Shown: positions 55,823-64,000 of the stretch, piece by piece
How positions within the stretch are numbered: the first letter of the stretch is position 1
Layout of the letters: each line of letters begins with the position of its first letter
DNA from: Caulobacter segnis
Lineage (GTDB): Bacteria > Pseudomonadota > Alphaproteobacteria > Caulobacterales > Caulobacteraceae
Length of the DNA stretch: 64,000 nucleotides
Reading direction: 5' to 3'
NCBI RefSeq assembly: GCF_019931575.1
Contig: NZ_CP082923.1
Coordinates: 1,364,001-1,428,000, forward strand
Translations under genes and position numbers: made by a program
Notes under the pieces: model-generated
Told to the model about the DNA's origin: nothing
What the model saw: the letters and a program-made list of their open reading frames with translations, nothing else
Databases searched by the model: none

Positions 55823-58800
55823 ATGGCGATCTCGAGTCTCTCCGCCGCGCAGATCACGGCCCTCTCGATCACCGCGATCCAGGGCCTGTCGACGACGGAC
55901 ATCCAGTCCCTGAATGGGACGCAGATCGCCGCGATCAGCGCGACGGGTATCGGCGCGCTCGCCGACACCCAGGTCGCCGCTCTCAGCACGACGCAGGTCA
56001 AGGCGCTCACCGCGACCCAGATCCCGAAGTTCGCCACTTCGGTGACCTTCGACGTCACGCAGCTGCAGCAGCTTTCGACTAATCAGGTCTCCGCGCTCAC
56101 CTCCACCCAGCTGGCGGCGCTCGACACCTCGCACATCGCCGTCCTCAGCTCGACCCAGATCGGGGCGCTGTCGGCGACCAACTTCTCGGGCCTGGTCAAT
56201 ACGCAGGTCGCGACCCTGTCCGAGACCCAGGTCAAGGGCCTGACCGTCGCTCAAGCCAAGGGCCTGACGACCACCGACATCGGCGAGCTCGCCGGCACCC
56301 AAGTCGCCGCCCTTTCCGGCGATCGCCTGGCCGCGCTCAGCAACGCCGCGCTCTCGGCGCTGGACGGCACCCAGGTCTCCGCGCTCGGCACGACCCAGAT
56401 CGCCGCCCTGACCACCAGCCAGATCAAGAGCCTCTCGACCACCGACGTCGGCGAGCTGTCGGCCGCGCAGGTCGGCGCGCTTTCGGCCGCCCAGGTCGGC
56501 TCGCTGACGCCGGCCAACTTCTCGGCCCTGGCCGATACGCAGGTCCAAGCCCTGACGACGACCCAGCTGAAGGGCGTCACGGTCGACCAGCTCAAGGGCC
56601 TGACGACCACCGACATCGGCGAACTGGCCGGCACGCAGCTTGGCGCGCTGAGCAACTCGCAACTGGCCGCCCTGGCCACGACCCAGACCGCGCAACTTTC
56701 GACCACCCAGCTTGGCGCCCTGTCGGCGACGCAGGTGGGCGCGCTGACGACCGCGGCCTTCTCGGCCCTGGACGCCACCCAGGTCGGCTCGCTGACCGAA
56801 ACCCAGATCAAGGGCCTGACCACCCAGCAGGTGGCCGCCCTGAACGCCACCGACATCGGCGAACTGGCCACCACGCAGGTGGGCGCGCTCAGCGCCGCTC
56901 AAGTGGGCGCGCTGAACACCACGGCCTTCTCGGCGCTGAGCACCACGCAGGTGGCGGCGCTGAGCGAAACCCAGGTCAAGGGGATTTCGGCCAGCCAACT
57001 GAAGGCCCTGACGAGCACCGACGTCGGTGAACTGGCGACGACCCAGATCTCGGCCTTGACCGGCGCGCAACTGGCCAATGTCAGCTCCGCCAACGTTTCG
57101 GCCCTGAGCCAGACCCAGGTCGCGGCCCTGTCGACGACCCAGATCAAGGCCTTGACGGCCGACCAGATCAAGGGTTTGACCACCACCGACATCGGCGAGC
57201 TGGCCGATACCCAGATCGCGGCCCTGACGGCCGATCAGGTCAAGAATCTGTCGGCGGCCAACGTTTCGGCCCTGAACCAGACCCAGGTCGGCGTCCTGGC
57301 CAATACCCAGATCGCCGCGCTGACCACCGCGCAGGTGAAGGGGCTGTCGACCACCGACATCGGCGAGCTGTCGTCGACCCAGCTGGGCGCTCTGACGACC
57401 GCTCAGGTCAACGCCTTGGCCTCGACCCAGGTGCAGCAGCTGTCGACCACCCAGATCGGCGGCCTGACGTCGACCCAGATCGGCGCGATCAGCTCGACCA
57501 ACGTCACCCTGCTGGACGCCACGCAGACGGGCGCCCTTTCGACGACCCAATTGAAAGGTCTGACCAGCAGCCAGCTGCTTGGCCTGACCACGACGAACAT
57601 CGGCAACATGGCCGACACTCAGATTGGCGCCCTGTCGGCGAGCCAGCTGGGCGCCCTGTCGACGACCGGCTTCTCGGCCCTGAACCAGACCCAGGTCGCG
57701 GCGCTGAGCGAGACCCAGGTCAAGGGTCTGACCGCCAACCAGCTGAAGAGCCTGACGACCACCGACATTGGTGAGCTGTCGACGACCCAGCTTTCCTCGC
57801 TGACGACCGCCCAGATCGGCGCTCTGACGGCGGGCAGCGTCTCGGCGCTGAACGCGACCCAGACCGCCGCCCTGACGACGACGCAGGTCAAGGCCCTGAC
57901 GGCCGACCAACTGAAGAATCTGACGACCACCGACATCGGCGAACTGGCCGATACGCAGGTCCAGGCCCTGACGGCGACCCAGCTGGGTCAGCTGTCGACG
58001 ACGGGCTTCTCGGCCCTGAGCCAGACCCAGGTCGCGACCCTGACGTCGACCCAGCTGAAGGGCCTGACGACGGTCCAGCTGCAGAATCTGACGACCACCG
58101 ACATCGGTGAGCTGGCCGCCACCCAGATCGGCTCGCTGGCGACCTCTCAGATCGCCGCGCTGAACCAGACCAACGTCAAGACTCTGTCGACCACGCAGAT
58201 CGGCGCGCTCACCGCCACGCAGGTGGGGTCGCTCTCGGCGGCCAACTTCTCGGCCCTGGACGCCACCCAGGTCGCCGCCCTGAGCGAGACCCAGGTCAAG
58301 GGTCTGACCAGCGCCCAGATCGGCGCGCTGTCGGCCGCCGATGTCGGCGAACTGGCCACGACCCAGATCGCAGCCCTGTCCTCGAGCCAGGTCGGCGCCC
58401 TGTCGCAGACGGCCTTCTCGGCGCTTGACGCCACCCAGGTCGGCGCGCTGTCGACGACCCAGGTCAAGGGTCTGACGCAGTCGCAGCTGAAGAACCTGAC
58501 GACGACGGATATCGGCGAACTGGCCGACACCCAGATCGGCGCGCTGTCGGCCGCCCAGGTCGGCTTCCTGTCGTCGACCGGCCTCTCGGCCTTGAACAGC
58601 ACCCAGTCGGCGGCTCTTTCGACCACGCAAATCAAGGGTTTGACGGCCGATCAGATCAAGGGTCTGACGACCACCGACATCGGCGAGCTGGCCGACACCC
58701 AGGTCGGCGCCCTGACCGCCGACCAGGTCAAGAACCTGTCGGCCGCCAACATTTCGGCCCTGAACCAGACCCAGGTCGCGGCCCTGAGCAACACCCAGAT

Positions 58801-61800
58801 CCAGGCGCTGAACGCGACGCAGGTGAAGGGTCTGTCGACCACCGACATCGACGAGCTGTCGTCGACCCAGATCGGCGCGCTCTCGGCGGGCCAACTGAGC
58901 GCCCTGGCCTCGACCCAGGTCCAGGAGCTGTCGACCACCCAGATCGGCGGCCTGACGTCGACCCAGATCAGCGCGATCAGCTCGACCAACATCAGCCTGC
59001 TGGACGCCACGCAACTGGGCGCCCTGACGACGACCCAGCTGAAGGGGCTGACCAACAGCCAATTGGCGGGCCTGACGACCACCAACGTCGGCAATCTGGC
59101 CGACACCCAGATCGGGGCGCTGTCCGCGACCCAGCTGGGCAATCTGTCCTCGGCCGGCTTCTCGGCCCTGAACCAGACCCAGGTCGCCGCGCTCAGCGAA
59201 ACCCAGATCAAGGGTGTCTCGACGAGTCAGCTGAAGGCCCTGACGACAACCGACATTGGCGAACTGTCGACGACCCAGCTGTCGGCCCTGTCGACCGCCC
59301 AGATCGGCGCGCTGTCGACGACCGGCTTCTCGGCCCTGAGCCAGACCCAAGTCGGCGCCCTGTCGGCGGCCCAGATCAAGGGGGTCACGGCTGACCAGAT
59401 CAAGAGCCTGACGACCACCGACGTCGCCGAGCTGTCGTCGACCCAGATCGGGGCTCTCAGCGCCGATCAGATCAAGAACCTCTCGGCCACCAACCTGTCG
59501 GCCCTGGACGCAACTCAATCGGCGGCTCTGACGGTCACGCAGGTCAAGGCCCTGACCACCCAGCAGATCGCTGGCCTGAGCACGACGGACATCGGCGAAT
59601 TGGCCGACACCCAGGTGGCCGCGCTGTCGGCGGCCCAGGTGGCCTCGCTGAACGTGCAGGACCTGACCACGACCCAGATCTCGGGTCTGAGCTCGACCCT
59701 GATCGGGGCGATCGGCGCGACCAAGTTCTCGGCTTGGGACGCCACCCAGGTCAGCGCGCTGAGCGCGACCCAGATCAAGGGCCTGACGACCGACCAGCTG
59801 AAGAGCCTGACGACGACCGACATCGGCGAGCTGGCCGACACCCAGGTCGGGGCCCTGACGGCGACCCAACTGGGCGCGCTGTCGATCACCGGCTTCTCCG
59901 CCCTGAACCAGACCCAGGTCGCCGCGCTGAGCGAGACCCAGGTCAAGGGCATGACGGTCACGCAGCTGAAGAACCTGACGACCACCGACGTCGGCGAGCT
60001 GTCGACGACGCAGGTCAGCGCCCTCAGCGCCTCGCAGATCGGCGCGCTGTCGACCACGGGCTTCTCGGCCCTGAGCCAGACCCAGGTGGGGTCGCTGTCG
60101 ACGACCCAGATCAAGGGCCTGTCGGCTGACCAACTGAAGAACCTCACGACGACCGATGTCGGCGAGCTGTCGACGACCCAGATCGGCGCTCTGACGGTCG
60201 ATCAGGTGAAGAACCTGTCGGCGGCCAGCGTCTCGGCCCTGTCCGAAACCCAGGTTTCGGTTCTCAGCAACACGCAGATCGGCGCCCTGACGGCCACCCA
60301 GCTGAAGGGTCTGTCGGTCACCGACATCGACGAGCTGTCGTCGACCCAGATCGGCGGGCTGTCGGCCATCCAGATCGGCGCCCTGGCCTCGACCCAGGTG
60401 CAGGAGCTGTCGACCACCCAGATCGGCGGTCTCTCGGCCTCTCAGATCTCGGCGATCTCGACCACCAACCTGCCGCTGCTGAACGCGACGCAGATCGGCG
60501 CGCTGTCGACCACCCAGGTCAAGGGCCTGTCGAACGCCCAGGTCCAGGTCCTGTCGACGACCAACATCGGCAACCTGGCGGACACCCAGGTCGGCGCGCT
60601 GTCGGCGACCCAGCTGGGCAACCTGTCGACTTCCGCCTTCTCGGCGCTGAACCAGACGCAGGTCGCCGCGCTGAACGAGACCCAGATCAAGGGGGTCACG
60701 ACCGGCCAGCTGAAGGCTCTGACGACGACCGACGTCGGCGAGCTGTCGACCACCCAGGTCGGCGCTCTGACGGCCGCTCAGGTCGGCGCGCTCTCGACCA
60801 CGGGCTTCTCGGCGCTTAACGCCACTCAGGTGGGTTCGCTGTCGACGGCCCAGATCAAGGGTCTGACGGCCGACCAGCTGAAGAACCTGACGACGACGGA
60901 CATCGGCGAACTGGCCGACACCCAGATTGGCGCGCTGACCGCTGATCAGATCAAGAACCTGTCGACGACCAACCTGTCGGCCCTGTCGGGCACGCAGTCG
61001 GCCGCGCTGACGGTCACCCAGGTCAAGGGCCTGACGAACGACCAGATCAAGGGTCTGTCGACGACCGACATCGGCGAACTGGCCGACACCCAGATCGGCG
61101 CCCTGACGAGCGCCCAGCTGGGCGTGCTGGCCACGACCCAGGCAGCGCAGCTGTCGACCACCCAGATCGGCGCTCTGACGCCGACCCAGGTTGGCGCGCT
61201 GACGGCCGGGGCCTTCTCGGCTCTGGACGCCACCCAGGTCGGCGCCCTGTCGGGCGCCCAGATCAAGGGCCTGACGACCTCGCAACTGGTTGCTCTGAGC
61301 ACGACGGACGTCGGCGAACTGGCCGACACCCAGGTCGGCGCCCTGACGGCGACCCAGCTCGGCGCGCTGAACGCCACGTCCTTCTCGGCGCTGAACGCGA
61401 CCCAGACCGCCGCGCTGTCGACGACCCAGATGAAGGGTCTGACCGTCAGCCAGCTGAAGAACTTGACGACGACCGACATCGGCGAACTGGCCGACACCCA
61501 GGTCGGCGCGTTGGCGGGCACGCAGCTGGCGGCTCTGACCCCGACCGGCTTCTCGGCCTTGAACCAGACCCAGGTGGCGACGCTGACGGCGACGCAGATC
61601 AAGGGCCTGGCGACCAGCCAGATCGCCGCGCTGACCACGACTGACGTCGCCGAGTTCTCGGCCACGCAGATCTCGGCCCTGACCGCGGATCAGCTGAAGC
61701 AACTGTCGGCGACCAATGTCTCGGCCCTGAACAACACCCAGGTCGCGGCGCTGGCGAACACCCAGATCCAGGCGCTGAACGCCACGCAGCTGAAGGGCCT

Positions 61801-63232
61801 GTCGGTCACGGATATCGACGAGCTGTCGTCGACCCAGATCGGCGCGCTCTCGGCGGCCCAGATCGGCGCCCTGGCCTCGACCCAGGTGCAGGAACTGTCG
61901 ACCACCCAGATCGGCGGCCTGACATCGACCCAGCTCGGGGCGATCTCGTCGACCAACATCAGCCTGCTGAACGACACCCAGATCGGCGCGCTGTCGACGA
62001 CCCAGATCAAGGGTCTGACGGCCAGCCAGATGGCCGGCCTGACCTCCACCAACATCGCCGCCCTGGCGGATACGCAGGTGGGGGCGCTCAGCTCGACCCA
62101 GCTGGCGGGCATGACGCCCGCCGGGTTCTCGAACCTGGACGCCACCCAGGTCGCGACGCTGAACGCCACGCAGATCAAGGGTCTGACGGCGGCTCAGCTG
62201 AAGGGTCTGACGTCCACGGACATCGGCGAACTGGCCGACACCCAGGTTGGCGCCCTGTCGGCGGCCCAGATCGGCTCGCTGTCGACGACCGGCTTCTCGG
62301 CCCTGAGCCAGACCCAGGTCGCGATCCTGTCGGCGACGCAGATCAAGGGCATGTCGACCGATCAGATCAAGGCGCTGACGACGACGGACATCGGTGAGCT
62401 GGGCGCGACCCAGATCTCCGCCCTGACCACCGCCCAGCTGAACGCGCTGTCGACGACCAACCTGTCGGCCTTCAGCGCCACGCAGACGGGCGCCCTGACC
62501 ACCACCCAGGTCAAGGCCCTGACGAGCGACCAGGTTAAGGGTCTGTCGACCACCGACATCGGCGAACTCGCCGACACCCAGGTGGGCGCGCTGACCAACT
62601 CGCAGATCACCGCCCTGGCCACGACCCAGGCGGCGCAGCTGTCGACCACCCAGATCGGCGCTCTCAGCGGCGCCCAGCTGGGCGCGCTCTCGACCACGGC
62701 GTTCTCGACCCTGGACAGCACCCAGATCGCGGCGCTGAACTCCACCCAGGTCAAGGGCATCGCCACGACCCAGCTGGCGGCGTTGACCGCCGGGGATGTC
62801 GGACAGTTCGTCGACACCCAGATCGCGGCGCTGAGCATCCTGCAGCTGGCGGCCCTATCGGCGACCAACCTCTCGAGCCTGGACGCCACCCAGACCGCCG
62901 CGCTCTCGACGACCCAGGTCAAGGGTCTGACGGCGACGCAGCTGAAGGGCCTGTCCGCGACCGACGTGGCCGACTTCGCCGACACCCAGATCGCGTCGCT
63001 GGCGAGCACCCAGCTCGGCGCGCTCTCGACGACGGTGGTGGCCACGCTGAGCACGACCCAGATCGGCCAACTGCAAGCCTCGCAGCTGTCCGGCCTGACC
63101 TCGACCCAGCTGGACTATCTCTCGACCACCAACATCGAGTCGATGTCCACGACCCAGGCCAACGCCCTGACCGCCAGCCAGGTGCAGAGCCTGAGCGACG
63201 ATCAGATCGCTTCGTACCTGAAGGTGACCTGA
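55823..63232 (+). CDS. Giant (2469 aa) octapeptide-repeat protein, Ser/Thr-rich
   Basis: Almost the whole length is a degenerate eight-residue repeat L-[ST]-x-[TS]-[QDN]-[IVLF]-x-[AGE], over 300 copies. Octads group in sevens (56 aa) of the type TTDIGE, DTQVGA, TxTQLGA, TTGFSA, QTQVAA, ETQVKG, xxQLKS. Ser and Thr are plentiful; Cys is absent and His and Trp are almost absent. There is no signal peptide, RTX motif or autotransporter domain. The ATG at 55823 has AAGGA upstream; the frame could extend 46 codons further but that part is basic and non-repetitive. A TPR O-GlcNAc-transferase-like gene follows by 188 nt. Probably an extracellular or surface structural protein; no family recognised. 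Confidence 0.88.
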   Translation: MAISSLSAAQITALSITAIQGLSTTDIQSLNGTQIAAISATGIGALADTQVAALSTTQVKALTATQIPKFATSVTFDVTQLQQLSTNQVSALTSTQLAALDTSHIAVLSSTQIGALSATNFSGLVNTQVATLSETQVKGLTVAQAKGLTTTDIGELAGTQVAALSGDRLAALSNAALSALDGTQVSALGTTQIAALTTSQIKSLSTTDVGELSAAQVGALSAAQVGSLTPANFSALADTQVQALTTTQLKGVTVDQLKGLTTTDIGELAGTQLGALSNSQLAALATTQTAQLSTTQLGALSATQVGALTTAAFSALDATQVGSLTETQIKGLTTQQVAALNATDIGELATTQVGALSAAQVGALNTTAFSALSTTQVAALSETQVKGISASQLKALTSTDVGELATTQISALTGAQLANVSSANVSALSQTQVAALSTTQIKALTADQIKGLTTTDIGELADTQIAALTADQVKNLSAANVSALNQTQVGVLANTQIAALTTAQVKGLSTTDIGELSSTQLGALTTAQVNALASTQVQQLSTTQIGGLTSTQIGAISSTNVTLLDATQTGALSTTQLKGLTSSQLLGLTTTNIGNMADTQIGALSASQLGALSTTGFSALNQTQVAALSETQVKGLTANQLKSLTTTDIGELSTTQLSSLTTAQIGALTAGSVSALNATQTAALTTTQVKALTADQLKNLTTTDIGELADTQVQALTATQLGQLSTTGFSALSQTQVATLTSTQLKGLTTVQLQNLTTTDIGELAATQIGSLATSQIAALNQTNVKTLSTTQIGALTATQVGSLSAANFSALDATQVAALSETQVKGLTSAQIGALSAADVGELATTQIAALSSSQVGALSQTAFSALDATQVGALSTTQVKGLTQSQLKNLTTTDIGELADTQIGALSAAQVGFLSSTGLSALNSTQSAALSTTQIKGLTADQIKGLTTTDIGELADTQVGALTADQVKNLSAANISALNQTQVAALSNTQIQALNATQVKGLSTTDIDELSSTQIGALSAGQLSALASTQVQELSTTQIGGLTSTQISAISSTNISLLDATQLGALTTTQLKGLTNSQLAGLTTTNVGNLADTQIGALSATQLGNLSSAGFSALNQTQVAALSETQIKGVSTSQLKALTTTDIGELSTTQLSALSTAQIGALSTTGFSALSQTQVGALSAAQIKGVTADQIKSLTTTDVAELSSTQIGALSADQIKNLSATNLSALDATQSAALTVTQVKALTTQQIAGLSTTDIGELADTQVAALSAAQVASLNVQDLTTTQISGLSSTLIGAIGATKFSAWDATQVSALSATQIKGLTTDQLKSLTTTDIGELADTQVGALTATQLGALSITGFSALNQTQVAALSETQVKGMTVTQLKNLTTTDVGELSTTQVSALSASQIGALSTTGFSALSQTQVGSLSTTQIKGLSADQLKNLTTTDVGELSTTQIGALTVDQVKNLSAASVSALSETQVSVLSNTQIGALTATQLKGLSVTDIDELSSTQIGGLSAIQIGALASTQVQELSTTQIGGLSASQISAISTTNLPLLNATQIGALSTTQVKGLSNAQVQVLSTTNIGNLADTQVGALSATQLGNLSTSAFSALNQTQVAALNETQIKGVTTGQLKALTTTDVGELSTTQVGALTAAQVGALSTTGFSALNATQVGSLSTAQIKGLTADQLKNLTTTDIGELADTQIGALTADQIKNLSTTNLSALSGTQSAALTVTQVKGLTNDQIKGLSTTDIGELADTQIGALTSAQLGVLATTQAAQLSTTQIGALTPTQVGALTAGAFSALDATQVGALSGAQIKGLTTSQLVALSTTDVGELADTQVGALTATQLGALNATSFSALNATQTAALSTTQMKGLTVSQLKNLTTTDIGELADTQVGALAGTQLAALTPTGFSALNQTQVATLTATQIKGLATSQIAALTTTDVAEFSATQISALTADQLKQLSATNVSALNNTQVAALANTQIQALNATQLKGLSVTDIDELSSTQIGALSAAQIGALASTQVQELSTTQIGGLTSTQLGAISSTNISLLNDTQIGALSTTQIKGLTASQMAGLTSTNIAALADTQVGALSSTQLAGMTPAGFSNLDATQVATLNATQIKGLTAAQLKGLTSTDIGELADTQVGALSAAQIGSLSTTGFSALSQTQVAILSATQIKGMSTDQIKALTTTDIGELGATQISALTTAQLNALSTTNLSAFSATQTGALTTTQVKALTSDQVKGLSTTDIGELADTQVGALTNSQITALATTQAAQLSTTQIGALSGAQLGALSTTAFSTLDSTQIAALNSTQVKGIATTQLAALTAGDVGQFVDTQIAALSILQLAALSATNLSSLDATQTAALSTTQVKGLTATQLKGLSATDVADFADTQIASLASTQLGALSTTVVATLSTTQIGQLQASQLSGLTSTQLDYLSTTNIESMSTTQANALTASQVQSLSDDQIASYLKVT
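55823..63232 (+). repeat. Three-level tandem repeat array (24 bp / 168 bp / about 1488 bp)
   Basis: The coding DNA repeats with a 24-bp base unit, a 168-bp super-unit, and blocks of about 1488 bp. The same GAGCTGTCGTCGACCCAG-type landmark occurs at 57365, 58853, 60332 and 61820, spaced 1488, 1479 and 1488 bp. The missing 9 bp in the second interval is explained by a shortened five-residue unit at about 59648-59662 (L-N-V-Q-D). A degenerate landmark near 55907 marks a first, diverged block. Confidence 0.85.
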
Positions 63233-63420
63233 TCCGGGGCGCGCTCCGGGATCTAGACGCCAGACTCGCCGCTCGCGCTTACCGCGCGGGCGGCGGACCG
63301 CTTCTCGGCCATTGGTCGAGGACCCAGCCTCATGCCATCATCGCGCTGCGCTGACTCGCGCCGCTTCCGCGCGCGCCTGTCCGTTGCTTCGCCGAACGCT
63401 CCATCGGTTTCAGGAAGACA

Positions 63421-64000
63421 ATGGCCGACGTCGATACGCTGGATCTGCTCAGCAAACTGACCGCCGAAGGGGCTCCGCTCGGCGACGTGATCACCCTTGC
63501 TGCGAGCCTGAGCGGGGGAGGGCAGGTCGCCCTGGCGGACCAAGCCTACAAGGTGTGGATCCGCTTCAACGCCGAACATCCCCAGCTGTGCGTGGCCTTG
63601 TTCAATCGCTCGATCCTGCAGGCGGTCCTGGGCGATAACGCCGGCGCGGCCGCCTCGCTGGAGCAGGCGATCACGCTGAACGGCGATTTCATGCCGGCCT
63701 ACGTCAATCTGGGCGGCCTGCAGGAGCGGGCGGGGCTGCATGAGCCGGCCGTCGCCACCTGGGAAGCCGGCGCCAACCGCGCCGTGGTCATCAATGGCGT
63801 GGGCGTCGGCTATGCCTTCACCTGCCTCAAGCAGATCGCGCGTCTGCTGGGCGACATGCACCAGCCGGCGCGCGCCGAACTGGCGCTGCAACGTGCCGCC
63901 GACATCGATCCCAACGCGATGGACGTGATCGGCCAGCTGGTCGCCAATCGCCTGACGCAATGCAAGTGGCCCGCCGTCCAGCCTACCGAGCGCGTGCCGC
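63421..64000 (+). CDS. TPR protein, start of a SPINDLY/O-GlcNAc transferase-like glycosyltransferase (partial)
   Basis: The first 193 residues are seen, and the gene runs off the right end. After a short N-terminus (MADVDTLDLLSKLTAEG), helical TPR units follow (LFNRSILQAVLGDNAGAAASLEQAITLNGDF, PAYVNLGGLQERAGLHEPAVATWEAG). The segment RAADIDPNAMDVIGQLVANRLTQCKWP resembles the boundary before the GT41 catalytic domain of SPINDLY-like enzymes, where a C-x-W motif is typical. Those enzymes put GlcNAc or fucose on Ser/Thr. AGGAAG supports the ATG. Family assignment rests on the partial sequence. Confidence 0.72.
   Translation, partial: MADVDTLDLLSKLTAEGAPLGDVITLAASLSGGGQVALADQAYKVWIRFNAEHPQLCVALFNRSILQAVLGDNAGAAASLEQAITLNGDFMPAYVNLGGLQERAGLHEPAVATWEAGANRAVVINGVGVGYAFTCLKQIARLLGDMHQPARAELALQRAADIDPNAMDVIGQLVANRLTQCKWPAVQPTERVP

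Noticed and set aside
55712..61702. A minus-strand open frame of about 1996 codons antisense to the giant repeat gene
   Set aside because: It is Arg/Gly/Leu-rich, mirrors the 24-bp repeat, and lacks a ribosome site. A repeat without stops in one frame is automatically open in the others.
55823..63232. CRISPR-like or non-coding satellite interpretation of the repeat array
   Set aside because: Units are in frame multiples of 24 bp with third-position variation, a ribosome site and one uninterrupted frame; there are no spacers.
55823..63232. RTX or autotransporter adhesin classification of the giant protein
   Set aside because: No GGxGxD calcium motifs, no signal peptide and no beta-barrel domain at the C-terminus were found, and no type I secretion genes lie in the window.

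Overview
The window is high-GC DNA, densely packed on both strands, with gene content and order typical of Alphaproteobacteria. A purB / ATPase-inhibitor zeta / purC-purS-purQ-purL / bolA / grxD order, many Tat-exported sugar enzymes and the style of the regulators suggest Caulobacteraceae, most likely a Caulobacter. That placement is an inference from content and order, not from a marker gene. No rRNA, tRNA, insertion sequence, phage or CRISPR array was found.

Layout. (1) 0-10.6 kb: a TM2/zinc-ribbon protein, a zinc-ribbon protein and htpX; a serine hydrolase; a small lipoprotein; a thioesterase; a bolA - AKR-like - grxD operon in which the AKR-like protein has lost its catalytic residues; an M28 peptidase; a hybrid histidine kinase; an exported HExxH protein. 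(2) 10.6-32.6 kb: purL, purQ, purS, purC and purB, all on the minus strand and separated by unrelated modules: cyclophilin, an exported S15/CocE hydrolase, a VapBC toxin-antitoxin pair, a P450-rubredoxin pair with a divergent TetR gene, the zeta inhibitor, an ethanolamine catabolic operon (eutB-eutC-permease), an M13 peptidase, and a three-gene operon of Tat-exported Gfo/Idh/MocA oxidoreductases plus a cupin. (3) 32.6-44.7 kb: two paralogous MFS transporters with matching operator-like sequences, a GST, a VOC-pentapeptide fusion, small envelope proteins, a CadC-like regulator with TPRs, and an FAD oxidoreductase - GtrA - polytopic membrane protein operon. (4) 44.7-55.4 kb: a FucP-type sugar transporter behind a LacI-type palindrome, a divergent EmrB / TetR-EmrA efflux locus, an AraC regulator, a DUF2306 protein, a dicarboxylate/amino-acid symporter and an exported GH3 beta-glucosidase.

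(5) 55.8-64.0 kb is the most unusual part. One 2469-residue protein is built almost entirely from an eight-residue repeat. The repeats are arranged in 56-residue super-repeats, and those in blocks of about 496 residues (1488 bp). The protein is rich in Ser/Thr, has no visible signal peptide and is nearly free of Cys, His and Trp. A TPR protein that looks like the start of a SPINDLY/O-GlcNAc-transferase family enzyme follows on the same strand and runs off the window end. A giant Ser/Thr-rich repeat protein paired with its own glycosyltransferase is the best candidate here for an undescribed system.

Together the remaining genes describe an oligotrophic lifestyle: de novo purine synthesis, ethanolamine use as carbon and nitrogen source, periplasmic processing of plant-type sugars (GH3, Gfo/Idh enzymes, FucP transporter), several secreted peptidases, and locally regulated efflux and uptake systems.
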